Shown here in pieces: positions 17,174-25,688 of a DNA stretch of 64,000 bases. Source of the DNA: Streptomyces griseochromogenes (GTDB lineage: Bacteria; Actinomycetota; Actinomycetes; Streptomycetales; Streptomycetaceae); assembly GCF_001542625.1 (NCBI RefSeq), contig NZ_CP016279.1:7812001-7876000 (forward strand). Reading direction: 5' to 3'. The notes beneath the pieces are model-generated. The model did not search any database. It was not told the DNA's origin and was given only the letters and a program-made list of their open reading frames with translations. Position numbers and translations under genes: made by a program. The first letter of the stretch is position 1; each line of letters starts with the position of its first letter.

Positions 17174-18640
17174 TCACTTGCCGGGCAGGGCAAAGGTGGT
17201 GACCACCGCGGCGTGGTCGGACGGCCAGTCGTTGCCCGCGACGTCGGGCCACGGGCGCGGGGTGCCGGCCACGAGGGTCCGCGCGTCCCGCACGGCCAGG
17301 CCGCCGCGGTGCAGGACGTAGTCGATCCGGTCCTGCGGCTCGGGCCGTCCGCTGCCGTCGTGCACCGGATGGATCGGCGACCAGGTGTGTCCCGGCTCGG
17401 CCGCCGGGTCCGGGTGGGCCTCGCGGTAGGAGTCGGCGAACCCCGCCTCCTCGGCGGCACGGGTCACCGGCCAGGCCACGTCCGGCCGGTCCAGGTGGGA
17501 GGGGCAGTTGAAGTCGCCGACGAGGACGACCGGGACGCCGTCGGCGCACGACTCGGCGATCCGGCGCAGCGTGTCCCGCATCTGCCCGAGCCGTACGTCC
17601 TCGTGGGCGATCAGCTCGGGCGCGCCGAGCCCGTCGAAGGCGGCCTCGTAGGGGCCGTACGGCGTGTAGTGCAGGTGGGCGGTCCACACGTCGACCTCAC
17701 GGCCGGGCGCTACCTCGATCCGCACGCCGGCGGCGCCGTAGAAGCCGACGTCGGGGTCCCCGAAGCGGGCGGTGACGGGGTGCCGGCTGATGACGCCGAG
17801 GTTCTCGCCGGCCCGGTGGTGGTGCCAGCCGAGCGCCTCGGCCAGTTCCTGGGCGGCCGTACCGGCGGTCTCCTGGAGCCCGACGACGTCCGCGCCGCTC
17901 TCCAGGACGGCCTTGACCTGCTTGGCGCGATGGTCGTCGACCTCGCTGCCGCCGAGCCACAGGTTCCAGCTCATGACGCGGAGTTCGGGCAGGACCATCC
18001 GGCACAGCTCCTCGGGTGTGACGCCGAGGAGGCTGTCGCGCACGGTCCGCCCGGGTGCCGCGCCGATCGGCGCGAGGGAGGGCACGGCGAGTACGGCGCA
18101 CCCGGCGGCCTCGGCGGAGGCCACGCCGGTCTCGGTGTCCTCGACGGCGACACAGGCGGCCGGTTCGACGCCGAGGGCCCGGCAGGCGGCGAGGTAGGGA
18201 TCGGGGGCCGGCTTGGTGCGCGCGGTGTCGTCGGCGGTGACGGAGACCGCGAACCGTCCGGCGCCGAGGGCGTCGAGCACGACGTCGGCGACCGCGCGCG
18301 GGGACGCGGTGACCAGCGCGGTGGGGACACCGGCCCGGGCCAGCGCGTCCAGCAGGTCCAGGGCGCCGGGGCGGGGCACGATGCCGGTGCGGACTCGGGC
18401 GGCGAACTCCCGGTGCAGCTCGGCCGCGAGGTCGGCCTCGGTCCGCCCGGTGGCGGTGCCGAGCCAGGCGGCGGTGTACTCGACGGGCCGGCCGAGCACC
18501 TCCGGCTGGTCGGCCTCGGTCAGCGGGCGTCCGGCGACCTGCTCGACCGCCTCCCACCACAGGCGCTCGGTGTCGACGAGCGTGCCGTCCATGTCGAACA
18601 GGACTGCCCGCAGTGGGAGTAGAGGGGTGTGGGGGGTCAC
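17174..18640 (-). CDS. HAD-family phosphatase fused to an endonuclease/exonuclease/phosphatase domain
   Basis: One uninterrupted 488-codon frame starts at the GTG at 18640, with GAGGA about 11 nt upstream. Residues about 10-215 are a HAD-IA hydrolase: FDMDGTLVDTERLWW, LVTASPRAVADV, TKPAPDPY and VEDTETGVASAEAAG. From about residue 225 an EEP phosphodiesterase domain begins (RVMSWNLWLGG), with GLQETAG, LVGDFNCPSHLD, DRIDYVLH and NDWPSDHAAVV. Both catalytic sets look intact, and there is no signal peptide. It is the last gene of an ABC importer operon, starting 15 bp after the ATPase stop. A phosphodiester cut by EEP and then dephosphorylated by HAD is a plausible but unproven role. An internal start at ATG-GTC-CTG before the EEP part could also give a separate protein. 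Confidence 0.8.
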   Translation of the reverse strand: MTPHTPLLPLRAVLFDMDGTLVDTERLWWEAVEQVAGRPLTEADQPEVLGRPVEYTAAWLGTATGRTEADLAAELHREFAARVRTGIVPRPGALDLLDALARAGVPTALVTASPRAVADVVLDALGAGRFAVSVTADDTARTKPAPDPYLAACRALGVEPAACVAVEDTETGVASAEAAGCAVLAVPSLAPIGAAPGRTVRDSLLGVTPEELCRMVLPELRVMSWNLWLGGSEVDDHRAKQVKAVLESGADVVGLQETAGTAAQELAEALGWHHHRAGENLGVISRHPVTARFGDPDVGFYGAAGVRIEVAPGREVDVWTAHLHYTPYGPYEAAFDGLGAPELIAHEDVRLGQMRDTLRRIAESCADGVPVVLVGDFNCPSHLDRPDVAWPVTRAAEEAGFADSYREAHPDPAAEPGHTWSPIHPVHDGSGRPEPQDRIDYVLHRGGLAVRDARTLVAGTPRPWPDVAGNDWPSDHAAVVTTFALPGK

Positions 18641-18654
18641 GTTGTTGTCGTTCC

Positions 18655-19731
18655 TCACTTCTGGATACGTTCGGCCACCAGCACCGGCCGCTCGGGCAGC
18701 GACACGCCGACGGCGGTTCCGGCGCCGAGCCCGGTGGCCTCGTGGGCGGGCAGGTCGGCCTTGGCTTCGGTGCCGTCGGCGAGCCGTACGGTGACCCGGA
18801 CGACGGCGCCCAGGAAGGCGGTGGCGACGACCCGGGCGCTGCCCTGCTCGTCGGCCCGCACCTGGACGGACTCCGGCCGCACCAGCACGTCGACCGCGCC
18901 GTCCGGCACCTCGCCGTCGGCCGGCAGCCGCCGGCCGAGCACCTCGACGGTGCCGTCCTTGAGCTCGCCCGGGATCCGGCTCATCGTGCCGACGAACTCG
19001 GCGACGAAGGCGGTGGCGGGACGGCCGTACAACTCGGCGGGTTCGGCGCACTGTTCGAGGCGTCCGGCGCGCATGACGGCGACCCGGTCGGCGACCGAGA
19101 GGGCCTCCTCCTGGTCGTGGGTGACGAAGAGGGTGGTGATGCCGAGTTCCTGCTGGAGGCGGCGGATCTCCTCGCGCAGGGTCAGGCGGACCTTGGCGTC
19201 CAGCGCGGACAGCGGCTCGTCGAGCAGCAGCACGCGCGGGCGCAGGGCGAGGGCCCGGGCGAGCGCGATGCGCTGCTGCTGGCCGCCGGAGAGCTGGTGC
19301 GGGAACCGCTCCCCCTTGTCGCCGAGTCCGACCAGCTCCAGCAACTCGGCGGCGCGGGACCGCCGTTCGGCCGTGCGGACCCCCCGCATCCGCAGCCCGA
19401 AGGCGACGTTGTCGACGGCGTTCAGATGGGGGAAGAGGCTGTACGACTGGAAGACCATCCCGGCGTCGCGGCGGTGGGCCGGGACATGGGTGACGTCCTC
19501 GCCGTCCACCAGCACGGCGCCGGAGTCCGGGTGTTCGAACCCGGCGAGCATGCGCAGCGCGGTGGTCTTGCCGCAGCCGGAGGGGCCGAGCAGGGCCAGG
19601 AACTCCCCCGGGCGGACGGTCAGGTCGAGCCCGTCGAGGGCGACGGTGGCCCCGAACTCCCTCCTGAGACCCCGGAATTCGACGGTGGCGGCCTTTTCGG
19701 CGGTCGCCTTCTCAAGCGTGGTGACGGTCAT
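18655..19731 (-). CDS. ABC importer ATP-binding protein
   Basis: A 358-residue ATPase of the spermidine/iron/2-aminoethylphosphonate type. Walker A is GPSGCGKTT (about 50-58), the signature is LSGGQQQRIALARAL, Walker B is VLLLDEPLSALD, and the switch region is FVTHDQEEALS. The last 110 residues form a TOBE-like regulatory domain. The gene starts 3 bp after the second permease gene. The substrate is not readable from the ATPase alone. Confidence 0.9.
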   Translation of the reverse strand: MTVTTLEKATAEKAATVEFRGLRREFGATVALDGLDLTVRPGEFLALLGPSGCGKTTALRMLAGFEHPDSGAVLVDGEDVTHVPAHRRDAGMVFQSYSLFPHLNAVDNVAFGLRMRGVRTAERRSRAAELLELVGLGDKGERFPHQLSGGQQQRIALARALALRPRVLLLDEPLSALDAKVRLTLREEIRRLQQELGITTLFVTHDQEEALSVADRVAVMRAGRLEQCAEPAELYGRPATAFVAEFVGTMSRIPGELKDGTVEVLGRRLPADGEVPDGAVDVLVRPESVQVRADEQGSARVVATAFLGAVVRVTVRLADGTEAKADLPAHEATGLGAGTAVGVSLPERPVLVAERIQK

Positions 19732-19734
19732 GGT

Positions 19735-20553
19735 TCATCCCCGGGAGGAAGCGGTTCGGGAGCGTCCGCCGGCACCGGCGAGCGCGAGCAGCAGGGCCCA
19801 GGTGACGAGCAGGCTGAGCACGGACACGGCGACGGACATCTGGGCCTGCGAGCCGCCGACGTTGTAGATCCACACGGCGAAGGGCTCGTAGCCGAGCAGG
19901 TGGGAGACGGTGAACTCGCCGAGCACCAGCGCCAGCGTGAGGAAGGTCGCGTTCAGCAGGGCCCCGCGCAGGTTCGGCAGCACGGCCCGTACGAGGGCCT
20001 GCGGCCAGGAGGCGCCGCAGCTGCGGGCGGCCTCGACGAGGGTGCGCACGTCGATGGCGCGCAGGCCCGCGTCCAGGGCACGGTAGACGAACGGCAGGGC
20101 CATCACGACGTAGGCGAGGACCAGCACCACGGGGAAGTTCTCGTTCTGGATCACCACGAACGTCTCGAACAGCGGGGTGCGGGACAGATGCTCCGGGCCC
20201 CACTTCAGCACGGTCACGATTCCGGCGACGAACGCGATCGGCGGCACCACCAGCGGCAGCGAGCACACCACCTCCACCACCGGCCGCAGCTTGGGCGCGC
20301 CGAGCCGCAGCGCGACCACGGCGGGCACCATCAGCAGGAGCACGACGGCGATGGTGGCCACGGCCAGCTCCAGCGAGAGCAGCAGGCTGGAGGTGAAGCC
20401 GGTGGTGGAAAGGATCTTGGTGTAGGCGTCGAAGGTGACGCCCTGGCCGGGCACGTCGACCGTGAAGATCACGGACGCGGCGAGCGGTACCAGGAAGTAC
20501 AGGGCGGCCAGGCCGAGGACGGCCCAGCGCCAGGGGGTCAGGCGTCGAGCCAT
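19735..20553 (-). CDS. ABC importer permease 2
   Basis: A 272-residue inner-membrane permease with six predicted segments, starting at the ATG at 20553 (MARRLTPWRWAVLG). It has the EAA-type cytoplasmic loop EAARSCGASWPQALVRAVLP near residues 170-189. The gene overlaps the end of permease 1 by 16 bp. It resembles PotC/PhnV-type subunits that pair with a second permease and a lipoprotein receptor. Confidence 0.9.
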   Translation of the reverse strand: MARRLTPWRWAVLGLAALYFLVPLAASVIFTVDVPGQGVTFDAYTKILSTTGFTSSLLLSLELAVATIAVVLLLMVPAVVALRLGAPKLRPVVEVVCSLPLVVPPIAFVAGIVTVLKWGPEHLSRTPLFETFVVIQNENFPVVLVLAYVVMALPFVYRALDAGLRAIDVRTLVEAARSCGASWPQALVRAVLPNLRGALLNATFLTLALVLGEFTVSHLLGYEPFAVWIYNVGGSQAQMSVAVSVLSLLVTWALLLALAGAGGRSRTASSRG

Positions 20554-21437
20554 CGGGCGCTCCGTCGTTGCAGGGGCAGATACACGGCCATGACCAGGCC
20601 TGCCACCAGCACCATGTCGAGGCTGAGGGCGAGGGCGACGTTCTCCTGGCCGACCAGCACGTTGCCGGAGAGGGCGTCGGCGATCTGCAGCGTGACGAGC
20701 GGGACCGCGCTGCCCACCATCGCGGCGGCGGTGGCGTAGGCGGCGAAGGCGCTGCCGAACAGCAGGACCAGACCGCCGAGCAGGGAGGGCGCGAGGACGG
20801 GCAGGGCCACGTGGCGCCAGTACTGCACACCGGTGGCGCCGTTGTTCAGCGCGGCCTCCCGCCACTGGACGCGCAGGCCGTCCAGGGCCGGGGTGATGGT
20901 GAGGACCATCAGCGGGATCAGGAAGTACAGGTAGACGAGGACCAGGCCCCAGAAGCTGTACAGGTTCCAGCCGCTGTCCTTCAGACCGAGGTGCATGGTC
21001 AGCACGCCCGCGTTGCCGAGTGTGGCGACGAAGGCGAAGGCCAGCGGGACGCCGCCGAAGTTGGCGAGCACGCCGGAGGCGGTCAGCACGGCCTCGCGCA
21101 GCGCGCGGGAGCGGGAGCTGACCACGGCCTGCGCGAGCGGCAGCCCGAGCAGGGCACCGAGCCCGGCGGAGATCGCCGACAGCTTGACGCTGCCGATCAG
21201 CGCGGTGAGGTACGGGCCCTGCAGCGAGGTCGAGAGGTTCTGGACCGTGTAGGAGGTGGCGCCGGTGGTCTGGTCCTTGACCGTGAAGGCGCCGTCGAGG
21301 ATCGCGAGGGCGGGCAGTCCGAAGGCGATCGCCGTGAACACCAGCAGCGGCACCACGGCGAGCCAGCCGGGGGCGCGGCGCCGCCGCTTCGCCGAAGCGA
21401 CGGGCGCCACGTCCGCACGCGGGAGAGCGGCGGTCAT
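20538..21437 (-). CDS. ABC importer permease 1
   Basis: A 299-residue inner-membrane permease. It starts at the ATG at 21437, which overlaps the TGA of the substrate-binding protein gene (ATGA). A basic cytoplasmic N-terminus (AKRRRRAPGW) precedes the first segment VVPLLVFTAIAFGLPALAIL. The EAA-type loop is EAALNNGATGVQYWRHVALP. It is of the PotB/PhnU type and forms the channel with permease 2. Confidence 0.9.
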   Translation of the reverse strand: MTAALPRADVAPVASAKRRRRAPGWLAVVPLLVFTAIAFGLPALAILDGAFTVKDQTTGATSYTVQNLSTSLQGPYLTALIGSVKLSAISAGLGALLGLPLAQAVVSSRSRALREAVLTASGVLANFGGVPLAFAFVATLGNAGVLTMHLGLKDSGWNLYSFWGLVLVYLYFLIPLMVLTITPALDGLRVQWREAALNNGATGVQYWRHVALPVLAPSLLGGLVLLFGSAFAAYATAAAMVGSAVPLVTLQIADALSGNVLVGQENVALALSLDMVLVAGLVMAVYLPLQRRSARWLDA

Positions 21438-22594
21438 CCGGAGACGGCCTTGCCCCAGCCCTGAGCGATGACCGTCTTGGCCTTGCTCTGCTGGGCCTCC
21501 GTCGGGAAGGACGGCGTACCGGTGACCTTCGGCAGCTTGGCGGCGGCCGTCTTGTCGAGCGTGCCGGCCTTGTCCATGGTGGTCATCAGGGCCGGGCGGG
21601 CGTAGCCCTTGAGCCACAGGTTCTGGCCCTCGGCGCTGTAGAGGTACTCCTGCCACAGGCGGGCGGCCGCCGGGTGCGGGGCGTCCTTGTTGATGGCCTG
21701 GGAGTAGTACTGGGCGTACTGGCCGTCGGTGGGGATGGTGACCTTCCAGTCGACGCCCTTGGACTTGAACTCGTCGGCGTAGCCGGCGTTCAGATAGTCC
21801 CAGTCGATGCTGATGGGCGTCTCGCCCTTCTCGACGGTGGCGGGGGTGGACTCGACGGGCGTGTAGTTGCCGTTCTTCTTCAGCTTGGCGAAGAAGTCGA
21901 GGCCGGGCTGGATGTTGTCGAAGGAGCCGCCGTTCGCGAGCGCGGCCGCGTAGACGCCGCCGAAGGCCGAGCCGGACTTGGTCGGGTTGCCGTTGAGCGC
22001 GACCTGGCCCTTGTACTCGGGCTTGAGGAGGTCCTTGAAGGTGGTGGGGCAGGTCTTGACGCGCTTGGCGTCGCAGCCGATGGAGATGTAGCCGCCGTAG
22101 TCGTTGAACCAGCGGGCCTGCGGGTCCTTCTGGCCCTCGAGGATGTCGGCGTAGGAGGCCACCTTGTAGGGCGCGAGCAGGCCCTGCTGGGCGGCGCTGA
22201 GCGCGAAGGAGCTGCCGAGGTCGAGGACGTCGGGGGTGCGGTCCTGGCCCTTGCGGGAGGTGACGGCGTTGATCTCGTCCTGGCTGGAGCCGTCGGGGCT
22301 CTCGTCCTCGATCTTGATGCCGTACTTCTTCTGGAAGCCGTCGATGATGGCGCCGTAGTTCGCCCAGTCGCGGGGCACGGCGATGATGTGCAGCGTGCCC
22401 TCCTTCTTGGCCGCCTTGGCGAGGGCGTCGACGCCGCCGAAGTCGGCGGCCGAGGTGGCGGTGGCGGCGCTCTTGCCGTCCTTGGTCTTGGTGGACGCGT
22501 TGTCGGGGGCGGCGCCGCAGGCGCTCAGCGCGAGGGCGGCGACGACGGCGAGGGAGCCGCCGAGGACGGCGTTTCTCGGCAGGGACACGGTCAC
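21434..22594 (-). CDS. ABC importer substrate-binding lipoprotein
   Basis: A 386-residue extracytoplasmic receptor. The lipobox is LALSACG, with Cys near residue 26, after a short basic N-terminus. The start taken is the GTG at 22594, 5 nt after GGAG; a GTG six bases downstream is also possible. The mature protein is a family 1/6-type binding protein with GTLHIIAVPRDWANYGAII, FNDYGGYISIGCD and PISIDWDYLNAGYADEF. Relatives bind iron, polyamines or 2-aminoethylphosphonate. The last is attractive because of the linked phosphatase and GntR regulator, but the ligand is not decided by sequence. Confidence 0.85.
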   Translation of the reverse strand: MTVSLPRNAVLGGSLAVVAALALSACGAAPDNASTKTKDGKSAATATSAADFGGVDALAKAAKKEGTLHIIAVPRDWANYGAIIDGFQKKYGIKIEDESPDGSSQDEINAVTSRKGQDRTPDVLDLGSSFALSAAQQGLLAPYKVASYADILEGQKDPQARWFNDYGGYISIGCDAKRVKTCPTTFKDLLKPEYKGQVALNGNPTKSGSAFGGVYAAALANGGSFDNIQPGLDFFAKLKKNGNYTPVESTPATVEKGETPISIDWDYLNAGYADEFKSKGVDWKVTIPTDGQYAQYYSQAINKDAPHPAAARLWQEYLYSAEGQNLWLKGYARPALMTTMDKAGTLDKTAAAKLPKVTGTPSFPTEAQQSKAKTVIAQGWGKAVSG

Positions 22595-22651
22595 GGTCTC
22601 TCCAGGGGTGCGCACGGGGGATCGATGCGGTGCGAAGTGAGAAGTACGGAG

Positions 22652-22669
22652 AACTTGTCTGAACAAGTT
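22652..22669. promoter_or_regulatory. GntR/HutC-type operator 1 upstream of the ABC operon
   Basis: AACTTGT-CTGA-ACAAGTT is a perfect inverted repeat with 7-bp arms and a 4-bp centre. It lies about 58 bp upstream of the substrate-binding protein start and faces the divergent GntR gene. Its core TTGTCTGAACAA follows the TGTCTnnACA pattern of HutC-subfamily GntR sites. Confidence 0.75.
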
Positions 22670-22729
22670 GCGTCACAGTACGCCCGTCACAGGTGTCCTG
22701 TCTGTAAACCGTGGCGAAACTCTGGACCC

Positions 22730-22744
22730 AACTTGTCTGCACAA
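22730..22744. promoter_or_regulatory. GntR/HutC-type operator 2 near the regulator gene
   Basis: AACTTGTCTGCACAA repeats the first operator with one base changed in the centre and a shortened right arm. It lies about 80 bp upstream of the GntR start, which suggests autoregulation together with control of the divergent importer operon. Confidence 0.65.
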
Positions 22745-22822
22745 TCCAGACCGTTACAGATCACGCTCAGGTCTCGATTAGGCTGGTCACGCTGTGCACA
22801 GCGACCTATGCAGAGGGGAAGC

Positions 22823-23563
22823 ATGACGGCGCGACACGAGGAGATCGCCGACGAACTTCGGCGCGCGATCGACCGCGAGGAGTACACGGTCGGCAGCAGG
22901 CTGCCCTCGGAGTCGGAACTCGCGGCGCAATACGGCGTCTCACGCGGAACGGTCCGCCAGGCCGTCGCGACCCTCACCGCCGAGGGCCTGATCGGCTCCC
23001 GCCAGGGCGCCCGGCGGGTGGTGCTCGCCAGCCGCCGCAGCCAGAGTTTCGAGGAACTGCGCAGCTTCGCCCAGTGGGCGCGGGCCATGGGCCGCGAGGC
23101 CACCGGGCACGTGGTGTCCCAGCAGTACCGCCCGGCCACGCAGGAGGACGCCGTACGGCTCCAGCTGCCCGCCGGGACACGGGTGTTGCACGTGCTGCGG
23201 GTGCGCGGGCTGGACGGCGAGCCGGTGCTGCTGGAGCGTACGGTGTACGCGGACTGGATCTCGCCGGCGGTCGAGGCGATCGAGCCCGACTGCCCGTCGG
23301 TCACCCAACGGCTGTACGACGAGACGGGGTTGGTCTTCGCCTACGGCGAGCACATCATCGACGCGGTCGCCTGCGGCGCGCAGGACGCCGAGCTGCTCGG
23401 GGTTCGCCGTACGAGTCCGCTGCTGCGGGTACGGCGGGTCACCACGACCCGTGAGGGGCGGCCGGTGGAGTGGTCGGACGACCGGTATCGACCGGACGCG
23501 GTGAGCTTCAGCGTGCACAATTCCATCGGCAACAACCCGCTGGCCCGCAAGACCGCGGAGTAG
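22823..23563 (+). CDS. GntR-family regulator, HutC/UTRA type
   Basis: A 246-residue regulator. The N-terminal winged helix carries the GntR signature RLPSESELAAQYGVSRGTVRQA (split here as RLPSESELAAQYGVS and RGTVRQA, about residues 33-54). From about residue 80 there is a UTRA ligand-binding domain with LHVLRVRGLDGEPVLLERT and EWSDDRYRPD. UTRA domains sense small molecules tied to the controlled pathway. It is divergent from the ABC importer operon, and two matching operators lie between them. The arrangement resembles phnR-phnSTUV, where the inducer is 2-aminoethylphosphonate, but the inducer here is unknown. Confidence 0.9.
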   Translation: MTARHEEIADELRRAIDREEYTVGSRLPSESELAAQYGVSRGTVRQAVATLTAEGLIGSRQGARRVVLASRRSQSFEELRSFAQWARAMGREATGHVVSQQYRPATQEDAVRLQLPAGTRVLHVLRVRGLDGEPVLLERTVYADWISPAVEAIEPDCPSVTQRLYDETGLVFAYGEHIIDAVACGAQDAELLGVRRTSPLLRVRRVTTTREGRPVEWSDDRYRPDAVSFSVHNSIGNNPLARKTAE

Positions 23564-23648
23564 AGCCCGGGGGCCTCGACCGTCGCCGGGTGCGGGTGCG
23601 TCGCGGTCCCTCGCGCCCCTTCGGGCGCCTTCGACCGCAGCGTTCTCA

Positions 23649-23677
23649 GGGGCGCGGGGAACTGCGCCACAAGCCAC
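23649..23677. repeat. Dispersed 29-bp intergenic repeat, copy 1
   Basis: The sequence reads GGGGCGCGGGGAACTGCGCC and then ACAAGCCAC. It lies between the convergent GntR and Lrp genes and is flanked by GC-rich inverted segments. Nearly identical copies occur at 43749 and 52655. It resembles the GGGGCGCGGGGAACTGCGCG element that I recall as frequent between Streptomyces genes. Confidence 0.85.
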
Positions 23678-23717
23678 AGTCCACCCGCACCCGGCACAGG
23701 ACAGCGCGCCCCGAGCC

Positions 23718-24170
23718 CTACCCCGGCGCCCCCGAAGAAAAACGGCGCAGCAACGGCGAAAGCACCAGCACCGACTTGGTCCGCTCGACGAACGGCTCCC
23801 CGGCGATCCGCTCGAGCACCCGCTCGAAGTGGCGCATGTCGGACGCGAAGACCTGGACCATCGCGTCCGCCTCGCCGGTGACGGTCGACGCGGCCACGAC
23901 CTCCTGGTAGCGCTCCAGCCCCCGCTGAATGGTCTCCGGCGAGGTGTTGCGCCGGCAGTAGACCTCGACGAACCCCTCGGTCTCCCAGCCGAGCGCCGCG
24001 GGATCGACCCGCACGGTGAATCCGGTGATGGCTCCGGTGGCCCGCAGCCGGTCCACGCGCCGCTTGACGGCGGGCGCGGACAGGCCGACCAGTTGCCCGA
24101 TGTCCGCGTAGGAGCGGCGGGCGTCCTCGGCGAGGGCGTGCACGATGCGTTCGTCGAGATCGTTCAGCAC
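23718..24170 (-). CDS. Lrp/AsnC-family transcriptional regulator
   Basis: A 150-residue Lrp-type regulator. The helix-turn-helix spans about residues 5-50 (LDERIVHALAEDARRSYADI, then LVGLSAPAVKRRVDRL). The C-terminal RAM effector domain has GEADAMVQVFASDMRHFERV. Such proteins sense amino acids. It lies 27 bp downstream of an amino acid permease gene in the same direction, so control of that transporter is likely. Confidence 0.9.
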   Translation of the reverse strand: MLNDLDERIVHALAEDARRSYADIGQLVGLSAPAVKRRVDRLRATGAITGFTVRVDPAALGWETEGFVEVYCRRNTSPETIQRGLERYQEVVAASTVTGEADAMVQVFASDMRHFERVLERIAGEPFVERTKSVLVLSPLLRRFSSGAPG

Positions 24171-24197
24171 AGGGGGTGGTTCACTTCTTCAGATCGG

Positions 24198-25688
24198 TCA
24201 CTTCTCTGCCGCCACCACGACGTCCTCAGCGGTCGCGAGACGGGAACGGCGATAGCCGTATACGAAGTAGAACACGAGCCCGACGGCCATCCAGCACCCG
24301 AAGACGAGCCAGGTGACGGTGTCGAGGCTGAACATGTTGTACGCGCAGAACGCGAAGCCCAGCACCGGCAGGACCGGGCCGAACGGCACCTTGAACGTAC
24401 GCTCCAGCTCCGGCCGCTTGTACCGCAGCACGACGACCGCGATGTTGACCAGACCGAAGGCGAACAGCGTGCCGATGCTGGTGGCGTCGACGAGCTTGCC
24501 CAGCGGGATGAGGGCGGCGAGCACACCGCAGAAGAGGGACACGATCACTGTGTTGAGGCGGGGAGCGCCGGTCTTCGGGTGGATCCTGCCGAGCGCCTTC
24601 GGCACCAGGCCGTCGCGCGACATCGCGAACAGGATGCGGGTCTGGCCGTACAGCACGGTGAGCACCACGCTCGCGATGGAGATGACCGCGCCCAGCGCGA
24701 GCAGGGTGCCCCAGAAGGTCTGGCCGGTGACATCGTTCATGATCGCGGCGAGGGTGGCCTCCGAGCCGTCGAACTTCTTCCAGTTCCAGGCGCCGACGGC
24801 GACGCCCGCGACGAGCACGTACAGCGCGGTCACGATGATCAGCGACAGCATGATCGCCCGCGGCAGGTCCCGCTTGGGGTTCTTCGCCTCCTCACCGGCG
24901 GTGGAGGCGGCGTCGAAGCCGATGTACGAGAAGAACAGCGTGGCACCCGCGGCGCTGACCCCGGACATGCCGAGCGGCATGAAGTCGCGGTAGTTGCCGG
25001 ACTTGAAGCCCATGAAGCCGACCGCGCAGAACAGCACCAGGGCGGCGATCTTCACGCAGACCATGATCGTGTTGGCGCGGGCGGACTCACGCGCGCCGCC
25101 GAGCAGGAACACCATCGCCAGGAGGACGACGATCAGGGCGGGGAGGTTGATGATGCCGTGCCCCTCGCCCGGGGCCGAGGACAGGGCGGCGGGGATGGTG
25201 ACACCGATGGTGCCGTCGAGCAGCTCGTTCAGGTACTCGCCCCAGCCGACCGCGACAGCGGCCACCGACACGCCGTACTCCAGCACCAGGCACCAGCCGC
25301 AGACCCAGGCGACCAGCTCACCCAGCGTTGCGTACGCATACGAGTAGGAGGAGCCGGCGACCGGGATGCTGCCCGCCAGTTCGGCGTACGACAGAGCCGA
25401 GAACAGAGCCGTGAGCCCGGCGATCACGAAGGCCAGGGTGACCGCGGGACCCGCCTCCGGAACCGCATTGCCGAGGACCACGAAGATGCCGGTGCCGAGG
25501 GTGGCACCGATGCTGATCATGGTCAGCTGCCACAGCCCGAGAGAGCGCCTGAGCGCCCCTCCCTCACCCTGGCCGCCCTCCGCGACCAGGCGTTCCACGG
25601 GCTTGCGACGCATGAGGCGCGCGGCGACGCCCGGGGATGCGGGGGCGGCCGTTGTGCGGTTGTGCGGGGGTGCGCCTTGGTCGAGCAC
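24198..25688 (-). CDS. APC-family (cationic type) amino acid permease
   Basis: A 496-residue permease with about 12-14 membrane segments. It starts at the GTG at 25688 with AAGGAG 7 nt upstream. After a cytoplasmic N-terminus (RRKPVERLVAEG), the first segments carry MISIGATLGTGIFVVLG, and later GSSYSYAYATLGELVAWVCG and FFSYIGFDAASTAGEEAKNP. These match the cationic amino acid transporter branch of the APC family. Lysine, arginine or histidine uptake is likely but not certain. It precedes an Lrp-type regulator gene. Confidence 0.9.
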   Translation of the reverse strand: MLDQGAPPHNRTTAAPASPGVAARLMRRKPVERLVAEGGQGEGGALRRSLGLWQLTMISIGATLGTGIFVVLGNAVPEAGPAVTLAFVIAGLTALFSALSYAELAGSIPVAGSSYSYAYATLGELVAWVCGWCLVLEYGVSVAAVAVGWGEYLNELLDGTIGVTIPAALSSAPGEGHGIINLPALIVVLLAMVFLLGGARESARANTIMVCVKIAALVLFCAVGFMGFKSGNYRDFMPLGMSGVSAAGATLFFSYIGFDAASTAGEEAKNPKRDLPRAIMLSLIIVTALYVLVAGVAVGAWNWKKFDGSEATLAAIMNDVTGQTFWGTLLALGAVISIASVVLTVLYGQTRILFAMSRDGLVPKALGRIHPKTGAPRLNTVIVSLFCGVLAALIPLGKLVDATSIGTLFAFGLVNIAVVVLRYKRPELERTFKVPFGPVLPVLGFAFCAYNMFSLDTVTWLVFGCWMAVGLVFYFVYGYRRSRLATAEDVVVAAEK

